A stretch of 64,000 nt of DNA from Pontibacter ummariensis (GTDB lineage: Bacteria > Bacteroidota > Bacteroidia > Cytophagales > Hymenobacteraceae). The position numbers and the translations under genes were made by a program. The notes beneath the pieces are model-generated. The model saw only the letters and a list, made by a program, of their open reading frames with translations, had not been told where the DNA came from and made no database searches. Positions 26,965 to 35,646 of the stretch are shown piece by piece. How positions within the stretch are numbered: position 1 is the first letter of the stretch; each line of letters starts with the position of its first letter. The stretch is from positions 124,001-188,000 of the forward strand of contig NZ_FZOQ01000003.1 of NCBI RefSeq assembly GCF_900188175.1. The letters run 5' to 3'.

Positions 26965-27825
26965 ATGGAAGCGACATACCTGACCGAAGAAAGTATACGC
27001 GAGTTTATCGCAAGAGCCCTGGCAGAGGACGTTGGCGACGGAGACCACTCCTCGCTTGCCTCCATCCCGGCTGATGCCCGGAACCAGGCCAAGCTACTGG
27101 TAAAGGGGGAGGGTGTGCTGGCGGGTGTAGAGCTGGCAAGCTACGTTTTTCATGCGGTTGACCCAGGCCTGCAGCTGGAAGTTATGCTGCAGGACGGCAC
27201 CCAGGTAAAGCACGGGGATGTTGCCTTTCATGTAAGCGGCAAAGCCCGGTCTATCCTGACTGCGGAACGCCTTGTATTAAATTGCATGCAGCGCATGAGT
27301 GGCATCGCCACCTACACCAGGCACCTGGCGCAGCTGATAGAAGGTACAGGGGCAAAGCTGTTGGATACCCGCAAGACGACGCCTAACTTCCGGATGATGG
27401 AGAAATGGGCCGTACGGATCGGGGGAGGCCACAACCACCGCTTCGGCCTGTTTGATATGGTGATGCTAAAAGACAACCACGTGGATTATGCCGGGGGGAT
27501 TCGAGCGGCCATCACAGCTACGCAGCACTACCTGCAGGAGAAAGGCAAAGACCTGAGAATTGTAGTGGAGACCCGTAACCTGGAGGAGGTAAAAGAAGCG
27601 CTGGCGACAGGAGGCATGCACCGTATCATGCTGGACAACATGGCCCCGGCTACCATGCGTGAGGCTGTAAAACTGATCGCCGGAAAGTACGAAACGGAGG
27701 CGTCAGGGGGAATTACGGAGGAAACTATACGTGCTGTGGCAGAATGCGGTGTGGATTATATCTCTGTAGGGGCCCTCACTCACTCGATTAAAAGCATGGA
27801 TCTTAGCTTGAAGGCATTTAAATAA
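26965..27825 (+). CDS. nadC: Nicotinate-nucleotide pyrophosphorylase (carboxylating)
   Basis: NadC makes nicotinate mononucleotide from quinolinate and PRPP in de novo NAD synthesis. The 286-residue protein has LLDTRKTTPNFRMMEKWAV near 132-150, IGGGHNHRFGLFDMVMLKDN near 152-171, EVETRNLEE-like VVETRNLEEVKEA near 194 and the C-terminal YISVGALTHS near 267. All are standard for the type II phosphoribosyltransferase fold. It may share transcripts with the membrane gene downstream, which also has a promoter of its own. Confidence 0.97.
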   Translation: MEATYLTEESIREFIARALAEDVGDGDHSSLASIPADARNQAKLLVKGEGVLAGVELASYVFHAVDPGLQLEVMLQDGTQVKHGDVAFHVSGKARSILTAERLVLNCMQRMSGIATYTRHLAQLIEGTGAKLLDTRKTTPNFRMMEKWAVRIGGGHNHRFGLFDMVMLKDNHVDYAGGIRAAITATQHYLQEKGKDLRIVVETRNLEEVKEALATGGMHRIMLDNMAPATMREAVKLIAGKYETEASGGITEETIRAVAECGVDYISVGALTHSIKSMDLSLKAFK

Positions 27826-27837
27826 ATTAAAACAGCG

Positions 27838-27845
27838 TACCTTTG
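27838..27845 (+). promoter_or_regulatory. Promoter -7 element upstream of the PH-like membrane gene
   Basis: TACCTTTG is an exact TAnnTTTG match, 93 nt before the ATG at 27939. Confidence 0.45.
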
Positions 27846-27938
27846 CCGCAGCAAAGATTAAAGTAAAAGAGGCCCACTCTACAGGCAAGACCAAGGTGTA
27901 GCGTTGGCAGGGCTAGGGCCTCGAGAGTTAAAAAGTAT

Positions 27939-28529
27939 ATGCAGCGACCAAATCAAAGAGGTTTTAGAAGCCCTCAGGGACCTTCTCCGCAAGGAATCCG
28001 CACTAAAAAGTACCAGCTAGACAAAAACATGTATACCCGTTTGGCCTTGGCAAAGGTATGGCGCAAGGACTGGTGGTATGCCCTTATCCCATTCGTGTTA
28101 TTGTTATTGCCCGCTTTCTTCAGTTTTTCCTGGTGGTGGGTTGTAGCAGCTGTTATCGTTACGCTTCTGTTTGTGCTGCTCCGCTCGGCACAGGTGATGG
28201 GGGTAACGCAGATCGAGCAGGGCAACCCCCTGTTCGAGAAGCTGACGTATGAGATAGACCAGCGCCAGGTGCTGATGAAGCGCAACGAGCGCGAGGGAAT
28301 GGCCCTGACCTGGGACATGATTCAGTCGGCAGAGCGCCAGCAGGATGCCTACATGCTGTGGCTGCAACCTGCCGCCGATGCGCAGCTGCCAACAGGCTGG
28401 AAGGGTTGGGTAGCCCGTAACTTCCAGACCCCCATCTTTATTTACCTGCCCTTCCGCATCTTTAACAGTCAGAATGACTTAAAGCTGCTGGAAAGCCTGT
28501 TGCGCCGCAAGAATCTGCTGGCACAATAG
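27939..28529 (+). CDS. Two-TM membrane protein with YcxB-like C-terminal domain
   Basis: The 196-residue protein has a Gly/Pro/Arg-rich N-terminus, two hydrophobic segments (about 46-62 and 66-84) and a cytoplasmic C-terminal domain of about 110 residues. The end, IYLPFRIFNSQNDLKLLESL, resembles the YcxB-like PH-fold family (a P-x-R-x-F pattern before the last helix). It follows nadC, an order seen in related Bacteroidota. The role is unknown. Confidence 0.65.
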   Translation: MQRPNQRGFRSPQGPSPQGIRTKKYQLDKNMYTRLALAKVWRKDWWYALIPFVLLLLPAFFSFSWWWVVAAVIVTLLFVLLRSAQVMGVTQIEQGNPLFEKLTYEIDQRQVLMKRNEREGMALTWDMIQSAERQQDAYMLWLQPAADAQLPTGWKGWVARNFQTPIFIYLPFRIFNSQNDLKLLESLLRRKNLLAQ

Positions 28530-28636
28530 TACCACAACCAAAGCACAGCCTTTGTTCGTAAATAATTAGTAGATAAAGCTTTGTGCCTGCTAAGATGGGC
28601 GGGATAGCTATAGGGAAAAGTATAAAACGTACAAAA

Positions 28637-28948
28637 ATGAATAAGAATCTAATAATTGTATTTGCCGCTGTATGCAGCGTGGCAATTGCCTCTTGTGGCA
28701 CTCCATCTGACTACAGGCCAGATCAAAAGGTATCTACGGAGTATGTTGAACCCGGCACTCGTAACACCTTTAATATAACCGATGCCGGCTCTCCGGAAAT
28801 AACTGAAGATGCAGTGCAGGGGCTTGGTCCTGACGTAGAAGACGAAGGCATGCTGAACCACGATCCGGGAGCTAACTCCCTTATCAAAGGCGACAGCATC
28901 GACGAAGAGGCCGAGTACAACGAGGCTGAAGCGGTAACAAACCCTTAA
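28637..28948 (+). CDS. Small lipoprotein
   Basis: The 103-residue protein starts MNKNLIIVFAAVCSVAIASC, a lipoprotein signal with Cys20. The mature part is acidic (many Glu and Asp), lacks further hydrophobic segments and is probably disordered. I choose ATG 28637 because it starts the signal peptide. A strong terminator follows. No family is recognised. Confidence 0.65.
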   Translation: MNKNLIIVFAAVCSVAIASCGTPSDYRPDQKVSTEYVEPGTRNTFNITDAGSPEITEDAVQGLGPDVEDEGMLNHDPGANSLIKGDSIDEEAEYNEAEAVTNP

Positions 28949-28968
28949 CTTGTTAACAAGAAACATTA

Positions 28969-29010
28969 GCCTGCCGCCACTGAGCAAATCAGTGGCGGCA
29001 GGCTTTTTTT
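28969..29010 (+). terminator. Terminator of the small lipoprotein gene
   Basis: A perfect 15-bp stem (28969-28983 with 28989-29003) with a 5-nt GCAAA loop is followed by seven T. Confidence 0.92.
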
Positions 29011-29086
29011 ATGCCGTTACCGCTGTAATGGCAGCACCGTTGCCTTAACCTTGTCTGTGTTGCACCCCTATTCCGCTAAAATCGGT

Positions 29087-29094
29087 TATATTTG
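29087..29094 (+). promoter_or_regulatory. Promoter -7 element of the methyltransferase-ZIP pair
   Basis: TATATTTG is an exact TAnnTTTG match, 26 nt before the ATG at 29121. TTG at 29060-29062 has a 24-nt spacer. Confidence 0.55.
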
Positions 29095-29120
29095 CAGTCT
29101 TATCGCTTTTAGACCATTAC

Positions 29121-29855
29121 ATGTCGTTACAGGAAGAATGGTTCAGTACCTGGTTCAACTCTCCGTACTACCACATTTTATATAGTCATCGGGACGTGCA
29201 GGAGGCACAAGCCTTTATGGACAGGCTACTGGTCTACCTCCACCCTAAGCCCCACGATAAAATCCTGGACCTTGCCTGTGGCAAGGGACGCTACTCCCTG
29301 TACCTTAATCAAAAGGGATACGACGTAACAGGAATCGATCTTTCTGAGCAGAGCATTGCCTTTGCCAAAGCCTTTGAGAACGAGCACCTGCACTTTGAGG
29401 TGCAGGACATGCGCAAGGTGTACAAGCCAGAGCACTTCGACTTTATCGTAAACCTGTTTACCAGTTTTGGCTATTTCGACAACGAGACCGAGAATGTTGT
29501 CGCTTTATGCGCTACTGCCGGTAGCCTGAAACCCGGCGGTAAACTGGTGATAGACTTCATGAACACGGACAAGACGATTGAGCACCTGGTGGCTGAGGAA
29601 GAGAAAGAGGTGCAGGGCATAAACTTTAAAATAAAGCGCGGCGTAGAGAAGGGCTTTATCGTGAAAACCATCAGCTTCGAAGACAATGGGCAGCTGTTCC
29701 GTTTTGAAGAGCGGGTACGGGCCTTGCGGGAGGAGGACTTTCTGGAGTACTTTAAGATAGCACAGCTGCGCCTGGTAGAGGTTTTCGGAGATTACAACCT
29801 TACCCCCTACGATCGTGAGAAAAGCGATCGGATGATCTTTGTGCTTAAGAAATAA
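29121..29855 (+). CDS. Class I SAM-dependent methyltransferase
   Basis: The 244-residue protein has motif I ILDLACGKGRYSLYLNQKGY near residues 49-68, followed by DVTGIDLSEQ with the SAM-binding acidic residue, and NLFTSFGYF near 112 (motif IV region). The N-terminus EEWFSTWFNSPYYHILYSHR is typical of a Bacteroidota methyltransferase group. The acceptor is unknown. It lies 9 nt upstream of a ZIP transporter and probably shares its transcript. Confidence 0.85.
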   Translation: MSLQEEWFSTWFNSPYYHILYSHRDVQEAQAFMDRLLVYLHPKPHDKILDLACGKGRYSLYLNQKGYDVTGIDLSEQSIAFAKAFENEHLHFEVQDMRKVYKPEHFDFIVNLFTSFGYFDNETENVVALCATAGSLKPGGKLVIDFMNTDKTIEHLVAEEEKEVQGINFKIKRGVEKGFIVKTISFEDNGQLFRFEERVRALREEDFLEYFKIAQLRLVEVFGDYNLTPYDREKSDRMIFVLKK

Positions 29856-29864
29856 CCCGCCTGC

Positions 29865-30620
29865 ATGATCATAGCTATACTTGCCCTCTTCTTTGCGGTG
29901 GTACTTTCTGGCTTTCTGGTAAAAGTCTTCCCCCCGAGCAACAGCAAATGGCTGAAGATGGCGCTGGCCTTTAGTGGGGCCTACCTTTTTACGATTACCA
30001 TTATCCATATTCTGCCGGATGTGCTGGTAAACAGTAGTACCAGTGCCCATGGCGTTGGTTATTGGGTACTGGCAGGCTTCTTTCTGCAGTTAGTGCTGGA
30101 GCTTTTCTCTCATGGGGTAGAGCACGGGCATATTCATCACCACCACAAGGAGCAGGTGGGAACGCTGCCCTTCCTGCTGCTAGGGTCGCTATTTGTCCAC
30201 TCGTTTTTGGAAGGGAGCATTCTAGTAGAGCAGAGGCACTCCCCTGACGCGCATGCGCATTACTCCGGAGACAGTTTTTACCTGGTACTGTTAGGGGTCA
30301 CGCTGCACCACATCCCGGCGGCCTTTGCCCTGATGTCGGTACTGCTCTCCAGGTTGGAGAACTTCCGGAAGGCTTTTTTGTGGCTGCTGGTCTTTGCAGT
30401 GGGCTCTCCCTTGGGCATTATCATGAGTAACACAATCCTATCGCAGGAAGCGCCGGGGGGATTGATCTATACTGCCCTCACAGGGCTTGTGGCTGGTAAC
30501 TTCCTGCATATTTCCACGACCATCCTTTTCGAAACCAGCCCGGATCACCATTTCAACCGCACCAAGCTCATTGCTACCCTACTGGGTTTAACACTGGCTG
30601 TGGTTAGTGACTTTATATAG
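29865..30620 (+). CDS. ZIP family metal transporter
   Basis: The 251-residue membrane protein has 7-8 hydrophobic segments and His-rich loops. ZIP hallmarks are IHILPDVL near 47, a His-rich cytoplasmic loop (SHGVEHGHIHHHH near 82-94), HSFLEG near 111 and LHHIPAAFAL near 147, the last two forming the binuclear metal site. It should import zinc or a similar divalent metal. The upstream partner is a methyltransferase gene 9 nt away. Confidence 0.9.
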   Translation: MIIAILALFFAVVLSGFLVKVFPPSNSKWLKMALAFSGAYLFTITIIHILPDVLVNSSTSAHGVGYWVLAGFFLQLVLELFSHGVEHGHIHHHHKEQVGTLPFLLLGSLFVHSFLEGSILVEQRHSPDAHAHYSGDSFYLVLLGVTLHHIPAAFALMSVLLSRLENFRKAFLWLLVFAVGSPLGIIMSNTILSQEAPGGLIYTALTGLVAGNFLHISTTILFETSPDHHFNRTKLIATLLGLTLAVVSDFI

Positions 30621-30785
30621 TTGTAGTGTCTTGAGGCCATATAGCATTACAGCGTTATTTACTAAGCTGTTGTAGTGACTGTTGACCCCAGGGCCATATA
30701 TACCCTTCTTTGTAGCATCTGCCTTTGCGCTCCTGTCATTAGCCTTACAGGTTGTAGGAAAGCTTGATGCGCACAGCTTTAGCCA

Positions 30786-30829
30786 TAAGCAGCAGCAGGA
30801 GCTTTTATAAAAGCTCCTGCTGCTGCTTA
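30786..30829. terminator. Long perfect palindrome between convergent genes, probable bidirectional terminator
   Basis: The 44-bp sequence is a perfect palindrome centred between 30807 and 30808, with GCAGCAGCAGGAGC arms. It starts 17 nt after the M61 peptidase stop. No long T-run follows on either strand; the T residues are in the inner stem. Confidence 0.6.
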
Positions 30830-30845
30830 GAATGCTATGTGTCTC

Positions 30846-32687
30846 TTACAGATCTGCCTCTGTTTGCCCCGGTACTTGCTTAAGTACCTGCTGGCGTAAC
30901 TGCTGCTGCTCTGGTGTGGCATTGGTGTCGTTTGCTACGACGAAGGTCAACTCTACGTCCTCTTCTGTCGGGGCAAAGGTCTTTTTGTACACCTCATTCT
31001 GTCGGATATAAGTCAGTTCTACCATGTCCGGTTTCTCTACTTCCAGAACAGGTTTTAGCAACTGGTAAATATTATCCTCGGTTAGTTGCTCGCCATTCAC
31101 GGCATACAGGATGTCATACTTCTCCAGGCCGAACTTGTTATCCATCGGCTCTGCTATCCAGAAAAAGCCTTGCTCTTTCTCAAAGCCCAGCCGAAACTCC
31201 CCGTAGGTTAGCTTCTTGCCTGGTTCCTTATCCTTAAAGCTCCAGCCTATCTTGTTGTAGTATTCCTCGTACGGCAATGGCGTATCACCGATCACGTAGT
31301 CGTCGAAGAACTGGCGGATTTCCGGGTAAGTATTGGCCACGATCACGTCAATCAGCTCGTCATCCTTAAAAGGCTTGTTCGGACCATACTGCTGCGATAA
31401 CTTCAGCATCAACTCACGCAGGCCCATCTCCCCTTTGCTTAATTCCTTTAGGCGGATGTCGAGCAGAAAACCTATGAGCGCCCCTTTCTGATACACGTTG
31501 CTGTACATGTCCTGGAACTCCGGCTCAATGATGCGGCGGCTCATTTCGGTGAAGGATACATCCTTGTACTCACTGGCCCGGCGCATCTTGTCCATCATCT
31601 CCTCCTGAAAGGTCTCGTACGATTTCAGCCCCTCGTGCAGCTGCACCAGCTGCGAGAAGTACTCAGTTACCCCTTCATACAACCACAGGTGCTGGGAAAG
31701 CTTCGGGTCCTTAAAGTCGAAGTACTCGATCTCCTCACTGTGCACGTTCAGGGGCGTAAGGATGTGCAGGAACTCGTGGGAGGCCACATCCAGTACCATG
31801 CTGCGAAGGTCCTCCCCCGTTTGCTCCGGCAAGAAGTACATGGAGCTATAAGAGTGCTCCAGGGCGCCAAAGCCTCCATGCTTCGTTACTTCAGACTGCC
31901 CCATCTTTGGGAAGTACATGATAAACTGGTAGCGGTCTACCGGCATGCCACCAAAGAAATTGTTCAGGGCGGAGGCCAAAGGCTTAATCATCTCGCTGAT
32001 GCTGTCGGCCTTCACCACCCCTGTTTCGGAGTAAACAGACACGGAGACGGTGGTATTGCCAGTGCGGAAGCTGGCCGTGTCGGGAAGGCTGTACATGATC
32101 GGGGCGTCTGCCAGGCGTACGTAATCGGTAGCCTGTATTACGTCCTGCTCTGCCGACTGTCGGTTAACGGGTAGCGAAGAAGCGGCATAGAGGGCTGCAG
32201 GCTTCTGCACGTTTACTGTGTAAGGCAGCATCTTATAGCCATCCAGGTAGCCATAGAAGCCAAAGTGGTTCACCACAAAGTTTTTGTCCGCATCGATGTT
32301 GGTGCCGCCGGGCTGGAAGATATAATTGTCGTCTTCCTCCACATCCCAGGTATCATCCACGAGGTACTCCAGGCGGGCCAGTTTTTTTGCTTTTTCGATC
32401 ACGAAAAGATTCTCTCCCTGTTGTGTGGTCTTCAGTTTACGGCCTTTGGCATCGTATGCTTTAAACTTGCTTACAAAGCGGCCATAGTCTTTCTTGGCAT
32501 AAGAGCCCGGGATAACGCTGGGAATAACATAGGTAACCTTGTTTTCCTTTACCTCCGGTGTCTGCACCACTACCTTCACCTTGTCATTCACGACGTTCTT
32601 AAGGTCCAGGGAGACAGTATAGGACTCTTGTGCCAGCACTACTGACGATAGCATGAGCAGAGAGCCGAGTAAAGCGATTCGTTTCAT
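30846..32687 (-). CDS. M61 family peptidase with C-terminal PDZ domain
   Basis: The 613-residue protein has a signal peptide (MKRIALLGSLLMLSSVVLAQ) and an N-terminal beta domain. The M61 zinc site is H304-E305-x-x-H308 (VASHEFLHIL) with the third ligand E338 (LWLYEGVTEYF). A PDZ-like domain follows (about 500-590). M61 enzymes are glycyl-type aminopeptidases of the thermolysin clan. It is probably periplasmic or surface-exposed. No partner gene is adjacent. Confidence 0.9.
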   Translation of the reverse strand: MKRIALLGSLLMLSSVVLAQESYTVSLDLKNVVNDKVKVVVQTPEVKENKVTYVIPSVIPGSYAKKDYGRFVSKFKAYDAKGRKLKTTQQGENLFVIEKAKKLARLEYLVDDTWDVEEDDNYIFQPGGTNIDADKNFVVNHFGFYGYLDGYKMLPYTVNVQKPAALYAASSLPVNRQSAEQDVIQATDYVRLADAPIMYSLPDTASFRTGNTTVSVSVYSETGVVKADSISEMIKPLASALNNFFGGMPVDRYQFIMYFPKMGQSEVTKHGGFGALEHSYSSMYFLPEQTGEDLRSMVLDVASHEFLHILTPLNVHSEEIEYFDFKDPKLSQHLWLYEGVTEYFSQLVQLHEGLKSYETFQEEMMDKMRRASEYKDVSFTEMSRRIIEPEFQDMYSNVYQKGALIGFLLDIRLKELSKGEMGLRELMLKLSQQYGPNKPFKDDELIDVIVANTYPEIRQFFDDYVIGDTPLPYEEYYNKIGWSFKDKEPGKKLTYGEFRLGFEKEQGFFWIAEPMDNKFGLEKYDILYAVNGEQLTEDNIYQLLKPVLEVEKPDMVELTYIRQNEVYKKTFAPTEEDVELTFVVANDTNATPEQQQLRQQVLKQVPGQTEADL

Positions 32688-33055
32688 CAGAAAGGTCTTT
32701 AAGTTTTTCTGCTGCTAAAGCCAAGTTTGTGCCAAGGCCGGCAACACATACGAAATATAAGCAGAAAGTTCGTTTATCTTTCTCTTCTTGAAGGTGTTAT
32801 TCGCCAGGAGTAGGGCTGGTGGCGGCTGTGCTTCTGTTTTAAGGGGGACTATAGGCGAAAAGGAAAGGCCGAAGCGAAAGCCCCGGCCAGAATAAACTTT
32901 AAACTAAAAAAGGAACAATAAAGCTACGATTTTTCTTCAGTTTTAAAACAAGGTTGCCGGCTTAATGTTTGGTGATGGCCAGAAAGTTTGTCGCTGAATG
33001 AGTTGACCAGCAACAGTGGTTTAAGTACCTTAAAGAAACAACGGAAGGAAAAGTT
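32688..33055. other. Gene-free intergenic region
   Basis: This 368-nt stretch lies between divergent genes. A near-match to the -7 element on the minus strand (TATATTTC near 32753-32760) could serve the M61 gene. I see no gene, tRNA or strong hairpin. Confidence 0.5.
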
Positions 33056-33394
33056 ATGGGCACAACAGCAGAAGCAAAAGAGTACACTTCTTTAAAAGAG
33101 TTTTACCCTTATTACTTATCGGAGCACCAAAATACAACCTGCCGGGTACTGCACTTTGTCGGAACAGGGCTGCTGCTAATGCTCGCTATTGTAGCTGTCG
33201 TACTAGGGAAGTATGCATGGTTGCTGTTTGTGCCGGTCATTGGCTACGGCTTTGCGTGGGTGGGCCATTTTTTCTTTGAGCATAACAAGCCTGCTACGTT
33301 CCGGTACCCGTTTTATAGCCTTGCCTCTGACCTTAAGCTTTTCTTTGATATTTTACGCAGAAAGCAGGGCTTTAGAAGCGAGTCTAAAGCATAG
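33056..33394 (+). CDS. DUF962/Mpo1-like membrane protein
   Basis: The 112-residue protein carries the Mpo1-like pattern: YYLSEHQNTTCRVLHFVGTG near 20-39, two hydrophobic segments (about 37-70) and GHFFFEHNKPATFRYPFYSL near 75-94, with the conserved histidines H23, H33, H76 and H81. Yeast Mpo1 is an iron-dependent 2-hydroxy fatty acid dioxygenase; whether this small bacterial protein does the same is not known. It stands alone. Confidence 0.85.
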   Translation: MGTTAEAKEYTSLKEFYPYYLSEHQNTTCRVLHFVGTGLLLMLAIVAVVLGKYAWLLFVPVIGYGFAWVGHFFFEHNKPATFRYPFYSLASDLKLFFDILRRKQGFRSESKA

Positions 33395-33418
33395 GGACTA
33401 CCTGTAAAAAGAAGCTTG

Positions 33419-33802
33419 TTATATAATCGTGGAAAGCAGCATGGCGACCAGGGCTTTCACCGTCATCATGGCGGCGCCTGAGTTCGGTGCTGTGTCTGCT
33501 CCTCCCTCCTCATCGGAAGAGAAGGCTTTCTTAAAGTACTCCATGGGGCTCTCAAGCACTTCTGCATCCAGTACAGACTTTTCCTTTGGCTTTGGCGCTA
33601 CTTTGGTTGCAGGGGTTGCCTTAGAGGCTTTTGTATCTTCGGTGGCAAGGGGACTAACCTGAGGAGTGGCAGAGGCGCTTACGGTGGCACTGTTGCCATT
33701 GTTATTGCCATTTGCCAGGGCGGCAGGCATAATAAGTATGCTTAGTAGCACCAGCGCTACTATTGGCATGTATTCCTGTATTCGCCGCCATAGGTTTTCC
33801 AT
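33419..33802 (-). CDS. Hypothetical secreted or membrane protein
   Basis: The 127-residue protein has an N-terminal hydrophobic segment (PIVALVLLSILIMPAALA, signal peptide or anchor), a Ser/Thr/Ala/Pro/Lys-rich linker of about 70 residues that is probably disordered, and a hydrophobic C-terminal end (MMTVKALVAMLLSTII). I use ATG 33802; the frame is open to a TTG at 33829. No family is recognised. Confidence 0.5.
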   Translation of the reverse strand: MENLWRRIQEYMPIVALVLLSILIMPAALANGNNNGNSATVSASATPQVSPLATEDTKASKATPATKVAPKPKEKSVLDAEVLESPMEYFKKAFSSDEEGGADTAPNSGAAMMTVKALVAMLLSTII

Positions 33803-33931
33803 GTCCAAAAGTATCCATTTCCCTTGCAAAAAGCAAGAAAGTACTTGGATAATATGGAGAATATATTTATGATTTAAGTGGAGCTACAGTCTTGGCGGGC
33901 AAACACATAGCGGTATGGCAGGAGAGCCTTA

Positions 33932-34375
33932 TCAGCTTTCTGGAGCGGGCTTTATCACTTTCACCTTCACGGGCACGACTCCTGCCTTGATCATACCGAG
34001 CCGCCTGGCGGCTTTCTCCGAGAGGTCCACAATGCGGCCGCTTACAAAGGGGCCCCGGTCTGTGATGCGTACCTTTACCGTTTTGTGCGTTCGCACATTG
34101 GTTACCTTTACTTTGGTGCCGAAAGGCAGCGTTTTGTGGGCTGCGGTGAGTTTGCCACGACGATAGCGCTCGCCATTGGCCATCTTACGGCCCTGAAACT
34201 TGCGGGCGTAGTAAGAGGCTTTCCCCTCTTCGGTATAGCCGCGTTCCCCAAAAGCAGGCGCTGAGCCGGCACAGGAACTAAGGCAGACAGCAAAACAGGC
34301 AAAGGCGAAGGTGCGTTTCGCCCAGGTAAGCACGGGTTGGGCGGAGAAGCGGGTGAAGGGTAAACACAGGTACAT
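33932..34375 (-). CDS. RlpA-like lipoprotein with DPBB domain
   Basis: The 147-residue protein has a lipoprotein signal ending CLSSCAGS and a double-psi beta-barrel: GKASYYARKFQGRKMANGER, LTAAHKTLPFGTKVKVTN and VRITDRGPFVSGRIVDLSE. RlpA proteins are septal lytic transglycosylases acting on denuded peptidoglycan. No SPOR domain is present, so it is a short form. The long N-terminal part (about 34 residues before the Cys) suggests the real start may lie a little further in. Confidence 0.85.
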   Translation of the reverse strand: MYLCLPFTRFSAQPVLTWAKRTFAFACFAVCLSSCAGSAPAFGERGYTEEGKASYYARKFQGRKMANGERYRRGKLTAAHKTLPFGTKVKVTNVRTHKTVKVRITDRGPFVSGRIVDLSEKAARRLGMIKAGVVPVKVKVIKPAPES

Positions 34376-34463
34376 GGGTACGGGTATTGGTAAACGAAAC
34401 TGGCTGCTTGTTTTTAAATCGTAAAAGCTACCTGATCAAATATACGCATTTATGCCTGTAATC

Positions 34464-34507
34464 CTAAAACAAGGGAGCCGGGACAGTTTCTTCTGCCCCG
34501 GCTCCCT
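34464..34507 (-). terminator. Terminator of the 34528-35286 gene
   Basis: AGGGAGCCGGG (34472-34482) pairs with its complement (34497-34507). Read on the minus strand it is followed by TGTTTTAG. Confidence 0.8.
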
Positions 34508-34527
34508 GACCTTGGTTTTAACCGCCT

Positions 34528-35286
34528 TTACTGCTTTAGCTGATAGTTGTAGACCTCTATGGCTTGGGTTAACTTATCTTTCTGGAAGAGGTTGATCACG
34601 AACTGGGCGCCCAGCACCCCTGCGCCGGCATACACCAGCGGCGACACGTTCAGGTTTCCTCCATTGCCTACCTCCTGTGAGTTGTTTACAGAAACAATAG
34701 CTCCGGCGGCAAGCAAGCCCGCACCAAGGACAGACACGCCCGTGTTGATGAGCTTTTCTTTCCGGTACTTACCAAGCAAGGCCATACTGGAGGCGTTATC
34801 GGCAAGGGCTTCCCGTAGGGTCTCGTATTCTACCTGGTAGAGCGGGCCATTATCTTTCGAGAAGAAGTAAATGCGCTTGCGGCTGGTACGCGGACCTCCA
34901 AAACCATAAGGCGAATAGCCCCCGTAACCGTAGCCGTACGGGGAGTAATCGTAAGAAGTGCGGGAGGTGTAGAACCTGTCTATCCGCGGGCCATCCATAA
35001 TGCGCTTGGCAAAGGCATCCGGGCTGTTGCCATACGAAACACGGGCAAAGAAGCCTTCATCATCCTGGAAGACGTTCACTGTGCTGGGGTTAAACTTCAG
35101 AGAATCATCCAGCAGAAAATAGCTGGACTTAAAGATAGGCGACTTATACTGGATCTTGTCAGCATATATCACGCGTCCGTCCTGGAGTTGGATGAAGTAA
35201 CGCCCGGAGCGGTTGTTTTGGATCTGCGCATAGCCGGAATATGCAGCTATGAGGCAGAGTATCAGAGATAAGAGTGCTTTTTTCAT
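34528..35286 (-). CDS. Hypothetical secreted protein
   Basis: The 252-residue protein has a signal peptide (MKKALLSLILCLIAAYSGYA), a beta-rich domain, a Tyr/Gly-rich stretch (YSPYGYGYGGYSPYGFGG, residues about 113-131) and near the C-terminus two hydrophobic stretches (about 184-200 and 217-233). The Tyr/Gly stretch is low-complexity. I recognise no family; it looks like an envelope protein of Bacteroidota. Confidence 0.65.
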   Translation of the reverse strand: MKKALLSLILCLIAAYSGYAQIQNNRSGRYFIQLQDGRVIYADKIQYKSPIFKSSYFLLDDSLKFNPSTVNVFQDDEGFFARVSYGNSPDAFAKRIMDGPRIDRFYTSRTSYDYSPYGYGYGGYSPYGFGGPRTSRKRIYFFSKDNGPLYQVEYETLREALADNASSMALLGKYRKEKLINTGVSVLGAGLLAAGAIVSVNNSQEVGNGGNLNVSPLVYAGAGVLGAQFVINLFQKDKLTQAIEVYNYQLKQ

Positions 35287-35340
35287 TGTCTTATATATAA
35301 AGCTTTTGTCGTGTTTTTATTGCGTCAAGCGGCATATTTT

Positions 35341-35646
35341 TCAAAAGAGAAGAAAGAGCATCACTACCATTCCTATAAGGGCCAGGTACACCCAGCGCAT
35401 CAACTGCGTGCGGTGCTTGCTGGGTACGGTGTTGCTGATCAGCATGACCATAAAGAGGAGCAGGAGGATGTAGAGGAGAATAAAAGTAACCGCTTTTACC
35501 CAGTTCGGCACCACCGTGTTCTCGGGCTGCAGTTGGTTGCTCATGCCCATGCCCGACAGCAGCCACTGTAGCCCAAAGAAGACTATCAGCTCAAATACAA
35601 TAAAGTAAAACAGCCAGAGCAGCCAGCTGTGCTTGCCTGAGCTCAT
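35341..35646 (-). CDS. Small membrane protein, three TM segments
   Basis: The 101-residue protein has hydrophobic segments at about 8-30, 48-71 and 81-101. No family is recognised. Its ATG overlaps the stop codon of the upstream GNAT gene by 4 nt (ATGA type), which supports both the reading frame and translational coupling. Confidence 0.65.
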   Translation of the reverse strand: MSSGKHSWLLWLFYFIVFELIVFFGLQWLLSGMGMSNQLQPENTVVPNWVKAVTFILLYILLLLFMVMLISNTVPSKHRTQLMRWVYLALIGMVVMLFLLF

